A program made the position numbers and the translations under genes. DNA of 28,338 nucleotides from positions 1 to 28,338 of the IMG/VR virus record IMGVR_UViG_3300021964_000384, one strand, 5' to 3'. The notes beneath the pieces were generated by a model. The model did no database searches. It saw nothing but the letters and a program-made list of their open reading frames with translations, and had not been told where the DNA came from. Shown one piece after another: positions 5,303-12,766 of this stretch. Position 1 is the stretch's first letter. Every line of letters begins with the position of its first letter. This DNA is from a virus.

Positions 5303-6151
5303 ATGAGCAAGAACCTTGAAATTTCTCCAGAGTGGTCGGCGGCAGGACAGACACACCTGTCGCCGTCCAGCCTTACCATCACCCCGGCGATGTATAATTT
5401 CAAGTATCTATACCTCAAAGAACGCCGCCGGGACATTGTGGTCGGTGAACGCGCAGCATTAGGGACAGCGGTGCATAACGCGGCGCAAAACATCGTCTGC
5501 AAAGGCGCAGATATTGAAGGGGAAATCACTCAGGCCCAGCTAGATTACGATTTTCATGACGCGAATGAGGATCAGGTTCTGCGCGACAAGTTGCGCGAAT
5601 GTATCGACCCGATGGTTCGCAATGCGGTTGATTTGCTGCTGGAAGCCGGTTTCGCCGGGTCAGTTTCAGAAGAAAAGATAAACACCCGGCTGACAGATGT
5701 GAACATCCCGGTCATCGGCTTTGTCGATTTGCTAGTGCCGGGGACAATGTTTGTCGAGATGAAAACCAAAGGGCCGCGCAAAACAAAGCTGCTCAAATCT
5801 GGTGAGCAGGGCTGGGCAAAAGCCAGCTTGCCGAAAACAGTGGAATACAATCACCTCATTCAGTGTGCGATTTATCAACACGCGCTGCAAGTGACCCCTT
5901 CAGTGATGTATATCGCGGAGCATGAGGCGGTGCTTTATACGCCCTTTAACTGCGATGAACTTAAGGCTGACAGTCTCGCAGACGCGCTAGAGGATGCCCG
6001 GCAGCGGGCTTTGATCCGGCAGAACCTTGTCAAAGTATCAAGCGACCCGAAAGTGCTTGCCCGGATTATAGACCCAGACTGGCGGCATATGTATCAGTGG
6101 AAAATGGAACCAGAATTTATCAAGGAGGCTAGAGAACTGTGGAAACAATGA
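5303..6151 (+). CDS. RecB/Cas4-like PD-(D/E)XK exonuclease (282 aa)
   Basis: The motif order is that of phage RecB/Cas4-type nucleases: LSPSSL near residue 19, GTAVH with His58, GFVDLL with Asp142, VEMKTK with Glu152 and Lys154, and a 'Q...Y' helix (HLIQCAIYQHAL, about 184-195). The start has an AAGGTGGGG site. It is followed, with overlapping frames, by an ERF annealing protein and an SSB-like protein. By analogy with Red-type systems it probably degrades DNA ends to expose single strands for annealing. I see no Cys cluster, so an iron-sulphur cluster is unlikely. Confidence 0.75.
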   Translation: MSKNLEISPEWSAAGQTHLSPSSLTITPAMYNFKYLYLKERRRDIVVGERAALGTAVHNAAQNIVCKGADIEGEITQAQLDYDFHDANEDQVLRDKLRECIDPMVRNAVDLLLEAGFAGSVSEEKINTRLTDVNIPVIGFVDLLVPGTMFVEMKTKGPRKTKLLKSGEQGWAKASLPKTVEYNHLIQCAIYQHALQVTPSVMYIAEHEAVLYTPFNCDELKADSLADALEDARQRALIRQNLVKVSSDPKVLARIIDPDWRHMYQWKMEPEFIKEARELWKQ

Positions 6152-6744
6152 AATTATATCAGGCACTGGCAAAATTTAGGCAGGATGCCACTGTCAGCAA
6201 ATCGGGCAAAAACCCTATGTTTAAGTCCGAATATACCACTCTGGGCGATGTCCTGACTGCGCTGCATAATTTGCCAGATTACGGCCTGACTTTCAGCCAG
6301 TTTTTTGCAGATGATTTGCTGGTCACTGAGGTTATCCATTTAGAGACAGGCAATAAAGCACTTAGCCAGATTGTGATCAAGCCAGAAAAGGACACGCCTC
6401 AAGCATTCATGTCCTGCCTCACCTATTATCGCCGGGCCAGCCTGATGACAATGTTTGGCCTCAATGCAGACGATGATGATGGCAATAAGGCATCGAATAG
6501 TGGCGCAGCCGGGAACTCTCCCTCACGGCTTGCTGCCGCTAAGACCTCGCCCGGCTCTGTCTCCTCCACCTCGCCGGGCGGGGTCGCCCCAACAGATGAA
6601 CAGCTGGCAGCCGCACTCGCAAGCTGCAATGCTGTCAAAGAGGTCAATGCGGTTTATATGCGCTTGTTTAAGACAAAAGGCATCGAACCGAATGACAGTC
6701 AATTAGCAAAACTCAAGCAACGGAAGGCAGAACTCAATGTCTGA
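6139..6744 (+). CDS. ERF-family single-strand annealing protein (201 aa)
   Basis: The N-terminal 115 residues match the ERF recombinase family: KLYQALAKFRQDA, the signature KNPMFKSEYTTLGDV (residues 24-38), then MSCLTYYRRASL near 94-105 and an Asp-rich MFGLNADDDDG. ERF proteins form rings on single-stranded DNA and anneal homologous strands. A flexible Ser/Pro/Gly linker separates this core from a C-terminal helical piece. The GTG at 6139 is ten bases from a perfect AAGGAGG site (6122-6128), while the ATG at 6148 is 19 away, so I take the GTG. It overlaps the exonuclease gene by 13 bases. Confidence 0.8.
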   Translation: METMKLYQALAKFRQDATVSKSGKNPMFKSEYTTLGDVLTALHNLPDYGLTFSQFFADDLLVTEVIHLETGNKALSQIVIKPEKDTPQAFMSCLTYYRRASLMTMFGLNADDDDGNKASNSGAAGNSPSRLAAAKTSPGSVSSTSPGGVAPTDEQLAAALASCNAVKEVNAVYMRLFKTKGIEPNDSQLAKLKQRKAELNV

Positions 6745-7003
6745 GTATGACAACACAAACACAGGTGTCTTTTTTATAAATACCTACAAAGAAAAGGACA
6801 CTCAGCCTGATTATAAAGGCAAAATCAATGTCGAGGGCATCGAAAAAGAAATAGCTATCTGGCACAAGTTTTCCAAAAACAACAAGGAAATGTGGCAGAT
6901 AAAAGTGTCCGATCCTTATGTGAAGCCAGATGTGCAACAAACCGCGCAACAGGCCCAGCAGCCGCTTGATAGTGGTGGTTTAGATGATGAAATTCCATTC
7001 TGA
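6737..7003 (+). CDS. SSB-like protein with acidic DDEIPF tail (88 aa)
   Basis: The first 60 residues (NTGVFFINTYKEKD, then YKGKINVEGIEKEIAIW) look like a compact beta-rich nucleic-acid-binding unit. A Gln/Ala linker follows, and the protein ends DDEIPF (residues 83-88). That is the tip by which bacterial SSB recruits partner enzymes. It is much shorter than cellular SSB (about 170 residues) and I cannot assign it to the classical OB family by eye. Its place directly after ERF, overlapping it by eight bases, supports a role in coating single-stranded DNA and docking replication or repair proteins. Confidence 0.7.
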   Translation: MSEYDNTNTGVFFINTYKEKDTQPDYKGKINVEGIEKEIAIWHKFSKNNKEMWQIKVSDPYVKPDVQQTAQQAQQPLDSGGLDDEIPF

Positions 7004-7181
7004 TGCCGATCAGATAGGCTTGAAGGTTGACGGCGGTGGTATATCCATCGCTGTCAATGACCGGCACTATTTCATCAAACTGACCCCCGGAGATGCAAGT
7101 TATCTTGCGGTTGATTTATTGAGGCTGGCGAATGCTGCACACGCGTCTAAAAAAGAAAAAGAGTTCACAAAAGAAACCTAG
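6984..7181 (+). CDS. Hypothetical protein (65 aa)
   Basis: I do not recognise this family. The protein starts MMKFHSDADQIGLKVDGGGI, suggesting a small beta sheet, followed by a helix (SYLAVDLLRLANAAH) and a very basic and acidic tail. A GGTGG sequence lies about eight bases upstream. It overlaps the end of the SSB-like gene by 20 bases. The function is unknown, though the coupling places it with the recombination genes. Confidence 0.55.
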   Translation: MMKFHSDADQIGLKVDGGGISIAVNDRHYFIKLTPGDASYLAVDLLRLANAAHASKKEKEFTKET

Positions 7182-7341
7182 AGTTTTCAGGTATGTATGC
7201 GTTTGGTGTGAAAAGGATGTGTATAGTTCACAAAATAACTGGGTCGCAGACGGGGCCGGTGAAATCCTGCATGACAGCTGCTATCAAGAGAGATTAGGTA
7301 TAATCAATGAAAATCGAAAAAAACATCCCTCTGCCCTCTGA
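7132..7341 (+). CDS. Small basic Cys/His protein, possible zinc ribbon (69 aa)
   Basis: A Lys-rich N terminus (TRLKKKKSSQKKPR) is followed by CVWCEKDV (residues 23-30) and HDSC near residue 47. Two Cys plus a His and Cys could bind one zinc ion in a ribbon. The ATG has a GAGG site seven bases before it but overlaps the upstream gene by 50 bases, which is long. No better start was found in frame. A nucleic-acid-binding role is plausible but unproven. Confidence 0.55.
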   Translation: MLHTRLKKKKSSQKKPRVFRYVCVWCEKDVYSSQNNWVADGAGEILHDSCYQERLGIINENRKKHPSAL

Positions 7342-7522
7342 AACCAGAGGCCGCCCGCCTTCAGGCAAATACGGCTGGGTCAGCGATTTTGAAATCGGCG
7401 ATAGCGTTCTCATCGAGGATGAAAAAAACTATCACCTGACCCGCTATGCGCTGCGCCACTACAGCATCAAGTATCGCTCACATAAGGTTGATGGTGGCTG
7501 GCGGATTTGGCGCACCCAGTAG
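7307..7522 (+). CDS. Small phage protein of the GRP/KYxW type (71 aa)
   Basis: The opening 'PLP...GRPPSGKYGW....F.IGDSVLI' resembles a family of short phage proteins with a GRP motif followed by a VGDS-like strand (possibly DUF7303, stated from memory and unverified). The C-terminal half is basic with repeated aromatic residues (YALRHYSIKYRSHK), suggesting DNA binding. It overlaps the upstream gene by 35 bases. It is the last plus-strand gene and its TAG lies one base from the holin stop on the opposite strand. Confidence 0.6.
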   Translation: MKIEKNIPLPSETRGRPPSGKYGWVSDFEIGDSVLIEDEKNYHLTRYALRHYSIKYRSHKVDGGWRIWRTQ

Positions 7523-7523
7523 G

Positions 7524-7901
7524 CTATTTCTTGCCGAAATTAGCACCCAGATTTTTCAAGGCGCGTTCACCATACCAGAAGCCCAGAGACAGCAGGTTCA
7601 GCTGCCAGAGCATTTCCATCGTATCCGGGTCGAAATCGCGGGTGAGAAAGCCGTAAATGAACGCCCCGGCCAGCAGATAGGTCAGGATAGGACGCACAGA
7701 GCCGCGCAGGATTTGGATCACCGGATGCACTTGATCGCCCCGGCCCTCATAGGCAACCACAAAGTCGCGGAAGCTGCCCTCAGCTTTCTCAATCTCTTTA
7801 GCCATTTCCTGCCGGGCCTTTTCCTTAGCCTTTGGGTCGGGAATAAGGTCTAGCGTTTTTTCTATTGCGGGCTGTAACAGGGGCAAAAGTGCTTGCAACA
7901 T
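7524..7901 (-). CDS. Holin of the 3-TM/GTA type (125 aa)
   Basis: The protein begins with a hydrophobic helix (MLQALLPLLQPAIEKTLDLI), a charged cytoplasmic segment (DPKAKEKARQEMAKEIEKAE) and then two predicted spans at about 71-87 and 97-112, ending with a basic tail. This is the pattern of the holins used by gene transfer agents and related phages. Such holins permeabilise the inner membrane so the endolysin can reach the cell wall. The start has an AGGTGA site. It lies downstream of the endolysin and of the 36-aa basic peptide, and is the last gene of the late operon. Confidence 0.75.
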   Translation of the reverse strand: MLQALLPLLQPAIEKTLDLIPDPKAKEKARQEMAKEIEKAEGSFRDFVVAYEGRGDQVHPVIQILRGSVRPILTYLLAGAFIYGFLTRDFDPDTMEMLWQLNLLSLGFWYGERALKNLGANFGKK

Positions 7902-7909
7902 GATATCAC

Positions 7910-8020
7910 CTATCCAAAATAGTTCTTCGGCTTGCTGCGCCGGTTCAGCTTCTTCTTATGCCGCCCCGGTCGCCTGATCCGCTTCTTTGCGATAAAATCT
8001 GACCTGATTTGTTTAGCCAT
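7910..8020 (-). CDS. Highly basic 36-residue peptide between endolysin and holin
   Basis: This short gene begins with ATG at 8020 overlapping the endolysin stop (TAATG) and ends with TAG at 7912-7910, nine bases before the holin start. It encodes MAKQIRSDFIAKKR followed by a RRPGRHKKKLNRR block, so about 15 of 36 residues are Lys or Arg. It fills a gap of nearly 120 bases in an otherwise packed operon, which is why I treat it as real. I recall similar RRPGRHKK-type mini-proteins in other marine phages, without known function. Membrane, DNA or RNA binding are all possible. Confidence 0.6.
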   Translation of the reverse strand: MAKQIRSDFIAKKRIRRPGRHKKKLNRRSKPKNYFG

Positions 8021-8394
8021 TAATAGCTCCAGACATTAGGCCGGGGACCGCCCTCATAGTCGTCAACATGAACGAACCGGGCTGATCCGCGCTGGGATAC
8101 TCCGATGCCGGTCATGCCGACCAGAGTGGCCGCTTTAATGATCTGAAAAGCAAACCGACCATCACAGGCTATGTCAGCCGCCCGGCCCATTGTGTGAATG
8201 CCCGGCTTCTCTTTTTTGACCTCGACAGAGTGTTTTTCAGAGCGAAAGCCGCTGGTGATTGTGAACGGATGTCCGACCAGCGTTCTCATCTGTTGCAGCT
8301 TTTCAAGAAAGTCCGGGTGCATTTTGCACTCGCCGGTCTCGCTGCATTTAAACTCATCTTCATTAAAGTTTTTATAATCTTTCCAATTTATCAT
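8020..8394 (-). CDS. M15-type peptidase endolysin (124 aa)
   Basis: This is a zinc carboxypeptidase-like enzyme that cleaves peptidoglycan cross-bridges or stems. The expected ligands are visible: His67 and Asp74 in GIHTMGRAADIA, and His109 in RFVHVD. The substrate-loop sequence ITSGFRSEKH (residues 46-55) is typical of the family. The length of about 125 residues fits the single-domain phage form, with no wall-binding module or signal peptide, so it needs the holin for release. It overlaps the nuclease gene upstream (ATGA) and precedes the basic peptide and holin. Confidence 0.85.
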   Translation of the reverse strand: MINWKDYKNFNEDEFKCSETGECKMHPDFLEKLQQMRTLVGHPFTITSGFRSEKHSVEVKKEKPGIHTMGRAADIACDGRFAFQIIKAATLVGMTGIGVSQRGSARFVHVDDYEGGPRPNVWSY

Positions 8395-8813
8395 GATCTC
8401 ACCTCGCGCATGATTTCAACCGCCCTTTGCCAGCTATCTTCCTCAAGATGCGTCTTAGCAAAGAACGCTCGCGGCAGTCTTTTTGAACTCTGCCGCAGTT
8501 GCAAAATCGGGAAGAACGCGGCCTTTCGGTCTGTGGTGGCCACCAGAGCAAGAATGTCATAATCGTCTTTTCCCGGTAGTTGTTTCTTCAGGCCAGTGCC
8601 TAGATTGAAGTGATAGCCCTCAGACCGGCCCTTTCTGTATTTCAATCTGGATGATTTCACCTGAATCCGCAAGAATAAATTAGGATCATCATCATGCCAG
8701 CTGATTAAGTCAATCTTGTCCTGCTGCGACATAGCGCATCGCCAGCCCAGCGATAAAATCACACTCGCAGCGATATGCTCTCCGATTAGCCCAAATGTGG
8801 TGTTTGTAATCAC
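8391..8813 (-). CDS. PD-(D/E)XK-type endonuclease-like protein in the lysis block (140 aa)
   Basis: The fold order is recognisable: GLIGEHIAASVILSLGW with Glu12, KIDLIS with Asp35, then QVKSS with Gln51 and Lys53, then further helices. Gln replaces the usual Glu in the E-x-K position, a known variation in some nucleases of this superfamily (PDDEXK_5/PF11645-like). The start is GTG, two bases short of overlapping the upstream TAG, with no strong ribosome site. It sits between a membrane protein and the endolysin, far from the other nucleases. It may process DNA at the end of infection, but the role is not known. Confidence 0.65.
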   Translation of the reverse strand: MITNTTFGLIGEHIAASVILSLGWRCAMSQQDKIDLISWHDDDPNLFLRIQVKSSRLKYRKGRSEGYHFNLGTGLKKQLPGKDDYDILALVATTDRKAAFFPILQLRQSSKRLPRAFFAKTHLEEDSWQRAVEIMREVRS

Positions 8814-8817
8814 ATCG

Positions 8818-9303
8818 CTAAATCTTATTGGTCATCCCCAGATAGATTATAGCACCTATGCCCACAATTACAAATAGACCCAATATCATTAGAATAGTTG
8901 TTATAATAATCGCCACAAATCTCTTGCGCCTCTCCCGCTGCCGATAGATGGTTTCCTGCCTCTGCTTCCTGATTGCGGCTTCCTGCTTCAGCAGTTGTTC
9001 CCACGTCCCGGCCTTGCAGGTGTATTGAATAAGCTGCCGCAGCTGATCCCGCTGCTCTTGCATCTTACGCTTGTTCATCACAATCTCAAGAGCTTCCTGC
9101 TCTACAGATTTGCCCTTAAACAGCTTCTTAAATATCGGGGGATTTTTTGCCTCTTTTTCGGCTTGCTCTATGTCAGATAGCGCACCCATCCAGCGGGACA
9201 GGTCACTGACCATACTCTCGATGTCCCGGCCTATCTGGAACCCTTTTTTAAGTGCTGAAAAGGCGGCTGAAGCGGTGGCCATTGCAGTAATTGGATCGGG
9301 CAT
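8818..9303 (-). CDS. Conserved marine-phage membrane protein with coiled coil (161 aa)
   Basis: The N terminus, MPDPITAMATASAAFSALKK, is a mild hydrophobic helix. The middle (SVEQEALEIVMNKRKMQEQR, to about residue 125) is heavily charged and helical, suggesting a coiled coil. Residues about 128-157 form a long membrane span. Very similar layouts ('RDIESMVSDLSRWMGAL', 'KNPPIFKKLF') recur in marine phages next to the tail fibre and lysis genes, with no proven function. A structural or holin-associated role has been suggested only by position. Confidence 0.65.
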   Translation of the reverse strand: MPDPITAMATASAAFSALKKGFQIGRDIESMVSDLSRWMGALSDIEQAEKEAKNPPIFKKLFKGKSVEQEALEIVMNKRKMQEQRDQLRQLIQYTCKAGTWEQLLKQEAAIRKQRQETIYRQRERRKRFVAIIITTILMILGLFVIVGIGAIIYLGMTNKI

Positions 9304-9530
9304 CAGTAAATCTCCACACTGCTCTCATCCACCAGCCGGGGAACGCAGTAAGCAGTCACCTTGTCCCGGTCATCTACAAAACTATAGTATCTATAATTGC
9401 CGAACCTCTTTGATAGCTCTGATGCAAAGAAATTGCACTCAGTGACGCTGCGGAAATACATTGTTTCCGATATCAGCTGCCGATAATCACCGACCCCCAA
9501 ATATAAAAGCAGTAGGAAAGCGTGTGTCAT
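9303..9530 (-). CDS. Small probably secreted two-Cys protein (75 aa)
   Basis: A hydrophobic N terminus (THAFLLLLYLGVG) looks like a signal peptide or anchor. The rest has 'MYFRSVTECNFFA' and a C-terminal 'AYCVPR' motif, so a disulfide in the periplasm is plausible. Similar short 'F.S...C....CVP' proteins are frequent next to fibre genes in marine phages. Function is unknown. The gene couples tightly to its neighbours, overlapping by four bases upstream (ATGA) and one base downstream. Confidence 0.6.
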   Translation of the reverse strand: MTHAFLLLLYLGVGDYRQLISETMYFRSVTECNFFASELSKRFGNYRYYSFVDDRDKVTAYCVPRLVDESSVEIY

Positions 9531-9697
9531 CCATTCATAAACGCCTCTGCTAAGATTGCCAGAACGCCTGTCAGCGTCCCAAACACTGCCATCTCAAGCC
9601 GCTTGATACGGGTGATAGTCTCACGCCATCTCTCAGCGCACACAGCCTCATGTGTGTCTATCTGGCCCTTTACATCCTGCACACTGGGTCTGCTCAT
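9527..9697 (-). CDS. Small membrane-anchored protein, hemolysin XhlA-like layout (56 aa)
   Basis: A charged helical N-terminal half (MSRPSVQDVKGQIDTHEAVC, then WRETITRIKRLE) is followed by one C-terminal membrane span (about residues 36-51, MAVFGTLTGVLAILAE). This matches the layout of small XhlA-type or phage gp-like proteins that pair with holins. The frame extends four codons upstream to 9709, but the ATG at 9697 has a GGAG site at a good distance and lies just past the upstream TAG. Role: likely membrane-associated, possibly lysis. Confidence 0.6.
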   Translation of the reverse strand: MSRPSVQDVKGQIDTHEAVCAERWRETITRIKRLEMAVFGTLTGVLAILAEAFMNG

Positions 9698-9699
9698 AA

Positions 9700-10044
9700 C
9701 TAGCTCCAATTTGCGGGAACTTTGCCAACAATAGGGGGAGTGATCATGTTTTGCAGCTGCTCTGAAAGCATAGCCTCAAGCTCTGCCTCAGTCTTGTCCA
9801 GATGCGCTAGAACAATCTCTTTGCACCAGTCCTGCGTCAAATCATCAAAAGCTACAAAATTGTCCGGGTCAGCTTCACCAGCTGATGCTGTTCCGTAGGC
9901 TGTTACTGAAAGCGGTGCGCCTTCTTCAGTGGTTTCGGTCTCATGCTGCAAAACCGCACGCCAGTGGATAGTCTTGCATACATCAATCAAATCGCCCTCT
10001 GCCGGGGCTGCATCAAGTTGTGGGAAAGTCCATTGAATAGCCAT
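9700..10044 (-). CDS. Conserved phage protein next to tail fibre (114 aa)
   Basis: The first part (MAIQWTFPQLDA, then IDVCKTIHWRAVLQ) resembles a beta sandwich. The second part, rich in Asp and Glu with a Trp (LTQDWCKEIVLAH), ends in a helix. This type of protein is common directly after fibre genes in marine phages (I recall the DUF7936 label, not verified) and may be a fibre-attached or virion protein. A strong AAAGGAG site precedes the ATG. No enzymatic motif is seen. Confidence 0.6.
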   Translation of the reverse strand: MAIQWTFPQLDAAPAEGDLIDVCKTIHWRAVLQHETETTEEGAPLSVTAYGTASAGEADPDNFVAFDDLTQDWCKEIVLAHLDKTEAELEAMLSEQLQNMITPPIVGKVPANWS

Positions 10045-10056
10045 TGGTTTGCTCCT

Positions 10057-12756
10057 TTAGTTGGCTTCTAATGCGGTCAGGCGTGTCTCAATATTTGCCA
10101 GCCGTTGCTCTGTTGCTGCCCCTACAAATGACAGCAGTTCTGGGTAGCGGATGCCCTTACGGTTATGCTCTGTTGCGCCTTCTGGTGCATCATCAGCGTT
10201 ATAGTAGGTCTCGCCATCTGCTTCCCACCAGCTTGCGCTAATGAAGAAAGCATAATCACCAGCATCCAGTCCAGCGGCAGTCATAGCGGCCTCAACATCC
10301 TGTGCAACAACACCCGTATGCCGCCGGGCTGCATCACCTTTTGCCGCAACCTTGTCGTTCCATTTGAAGGTTTTGAACAGCTGGCTGATTGCCTTTGCAG
10401 CCGTAATCTCCGCATCTGTCAGGCTGGCAATCTGCTGCTTCTCATTCTGGTCAGATGTTTGGATTGTGCCGTTGGTGGCGTATATGTCATCCCAGCGGGC
10501 ATCACTTACACCAAAGTCGTGCAAGTTGTCAGCCTTTGCACCAGTAGATGTGCAGGGCAACGGTGCGCCATTGGTTGGGCCGTATTGGTCAAACTTGATG
10601 CCGCCAGCTGCTGGGCCGCTTACAAATACTCGCCCGCCGTTTGTGCCAATAGAGCCGACAACTCCATCGTCTTTGCGAACCTGTATAATAGCACCATCGC
10701 TGGTTTTTCTATTTACCAAAAGGCACAAGCCCGCGTCTCTTGTGTGGTAAGCTACACCATTTGCTCGAATTTCATGACCAACAGTATTTGTTGCGCTGCT
10801 TGTTTTGGCAGTTAGAACATTGCCGCTGCTGTCTATGCGGAGGCGTTCTGTGTAAGACGAGCCATTGTAAAACTTTAGGTTTCCACCCGCAGAAGTGCCG
10901 ATGTTCAAGTCATTTGACGACATTGCAATAGCTGTTCTCTGACTGCCGCCGCTGTCCTTAAATCTAATTTCTTGATTGTTGTTAAGCAGAAAGGTGCCGC
11001 TAATATGTAATTGCTGGTCGGGGCTGCTAACCCCGATTCCGACCCGTCCAGCCGATGTGATGCGGAGGCGTTCTGACAAATTTGCTCTGTCGTAGAACCT
11101 AAAATCATCTCCAGTGCCTTGCAAATACATACGCTGAGTTGAGCCGTTACCAATCTCAACAGTGCCGCGAACATCCAATTCGTTTTGAGGGCTGGATGTG
11201 CCAATGCCGACATTGCCGCTGCTGTCTATGCGCATGCGTTCTGTGTTGGCTGTTAAAAACTCAATTTGACCGCTTGCCTGATTGTTTATTCGCAATGCGT
11301 CTGCTGGCCCACCAATATGTTCTATGTGACTGTTCGTAGAGTCACTACGCATTTGAATGTATTTTGCAGTGCCGCTAGAGTTCTGCATACGAATTGCGCC
11401 GCCAGCGGCAACAGCGTGAATGATTGTGCTAGGCGAACTCGTCCCAATGCCCACATTGCCGCCATCTTTAATGACCATATGTGCGCCAACACCGCCCTCA
11501 ACAAACCGCAATGCGTTGGTTCCAGTGTCATACTGGATGCTGAACTCATCTACGCCACCATCGCTAAACTGCAATTCTGGAACGCCAGCAGTTGAATTGA
11601 TTTCTAAGATTGGTGATGAACCAGAAATTTCAAGCAGATTGCCGGGCGAAGTCGTTCCCAGCCCTAATCGCTGCGTTGAGGCATCCCAGAACAGACCTTG
11701 CGTCACGCCTGTGCTGTCGTAGAAGGAGATGTCGCCGTTGGACGCAATTAATAACCGTTGATTGTTATTGGTAGATACCGCAACACTGTCTGCAACTGGT
11801 CTATATATTGCCGCACCTTCAGATGGTGTAGATACTTGTCCAGAAAACGCAAGGTAAGACGTAGTTAATCGTGCTACACCGGAGTCAACAGTCAGCCCAT
11901 CAGCCGTCACTGTGCCTGTGACATCAATGCCTGTGGCTGTGGTGGCGAGTTTTTCCGATGAAACGCCGCTGCCAACATGAAACAGCTTTACTACCCCGCC
12001 AGCAACATTTGCATTGAACAGCGTTAAGTCGCTGGGGTTGTTTATGAGAACGCCACCAGCACCGTTTTCTTTCAGGATACTATTGCTACCATCGTGATAA
12101 ATCTGCAAGTCAGAACTAGCACCAAAGATAGCCTTGTCGTTGTCGCCGAATGTGATGTCATTGCCATTGGTGTCAAGGTCGCCGCCCAGCTGCGGGGTGG
12201 TGTCGCCAACAAGGTCGGTTGAAATGCCAGTCAAAGATGAGCCATCGCCAGAAAAGGATGTCGCAGTTACAGTGCCAGTGACATCTAGCGGCTTGTTCAT
12301 AGTCCACTTGTCGCCTGTTGATGCATAATTGAATGTGGCACTCGCACCATCCACAGTCAGACCAGCCCCGTCTGCCGCTGCCGCATCAGCCGCCCCAGAC
12401 GCAACAGTGATATTGATATCGTCCACATCCAGAGTGGTGCTGTTGACAGTGGTGGTCGTTCCATTAACTGTCAGGTTGCCGCCAACAGTCACATCCCCGG
12501 TGGTATCAACAGTGGTGAAATCCCCGGTTGACGGGGTGGTTGCCCCAATAGGAGTATTGTCGATTGTGCCGCCATCAATGTTTGCACTGGTGATGTCCAC
12601 CTGTGCGAGAACATCCTGCTCAATAGCGTTATTGAGTTCTGCCCGGCTTATTTTCTTTGTGGCTGACCCGCTGGTATCGACAACAATGAAAAAATCATCC
12701 GCTGCGGTAGCCGCACCAGTAATCGCATCAAGCTCTGAAATCTTTTTATCAGCCAT
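10057..12756 (-). CDS. Tail fibre with C-terminal intramolecular chaperone S74 (899 aa)
   Basis: A short N-terminal attachment domain (KKISELDAITGAATA) leads into a long shaft with VDGLTV/GTVTATSF segments. From about residue 335, repeats of the form 'ERLRI.SSGNVGIGTSSP' recur about six times (e.g. 363, 433, 506, 562, 637), suggesting a trimeric beta shaft. The C terminus is a peptidase S74 domain: SDARWDDIYA, TSDQNEK with Ser768 and Lys773 as the expected cleavage dyad, VVAQD, then a coiled coil (EQRLANIETRLTALEAN). The domain folds the trimer and removes itself. It binds the host surface during adsorption. Upstream is a second, glycine-rich fibre gene. Confidence 0.85.
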   Translation of the reverse strand: MADKKISELDAITGAATAADDFFIVVDTSGSATKKISRAELNNAIEQDVLAQVDITSANIDGGTIDNTPIGATTPSTGDFTTVDTTGDVTVGGNLTVNGTTTTVNSTTLDVDDINITVASGAADAAAADGAGLTVDGASATFNYASTGDKWTMNKPLDVTGTVTATSFSGDGSSLTGISTDLVGDTTPQLGGDLDTNGNDITFGDNDKAIFGASSDLQIYHDGSNSILKENGAGGVLINNPSDLTLFNANVAGGVVKLFHVGSGVSSEKLATTATGIDVTGTVTADGLTVDSGVARLTTSYLAFSGQVSTPSEGAAIYRPVADSVAVSTNNNQRLLIASNGDISFYDSTGVTQGLFWDASTQRLGLGTTSPGNLLEISGSSPILEINSTAGVPELQFSDGGVDEFSIQYDTGTNALRFVEGGVGAHMVIKDGGNVGIGTSSPSTIIHAVAAGGAIRMQNSSGTAKYIQMRSDSTNSHIEHIGGPADALRINNQASGQIEFLTANTERMRIDSSGNVGIGTSSPQNELDVRGTVEIGNGSTQRMYLQGTGDDFRFYDRANLSERLRITSAGRVGIGVSSPDQQLHISGTFLLNNNQEIRFKDSGGSQRTAIAMSSNDLNIGTSAGGNLKFYNGSSYTERLRIDSSGNVLTAKTSSATNTVGHEIRANGVAYHTRDAGLCLLVNRKTSDGAIIQVRKDDGVVGSIGTNGGRVFVSGPAAGGIKFDQYGPTNGAPLPCTSTGAKADNLHDFGVSDARWDDIYATNGTIQTSDQNEKQQIASLTDAEITAAKAISQLFKTFKWNDKVAAKGDAARRHTGVVAQDVEAAMTAAGLDAGDYAFFISASWWEADGETYYNADDAPEGATEHNRKGIRYPELLSFVGAATEQRLANIETRLTALEAN

Positions 12757-12766
12757 CTCTCAGCCC

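Noticed and set aside
7518-7530. Bidirectional terminator between the convergent operons
   Set aside because: Only one base separates the two stop codons and no hairpin with T run is visible there. Readthrough into the opposing operon is likely unless termination occurs inside the genes.
10165-10815. 216-codon plus-strand frame, Cys-rich
   Set aside because: It lies wholly antisense to the clear S74 tail fibre frame. Its composition mirrors the fibre's repeats and it has no neighbour, leader or motif.
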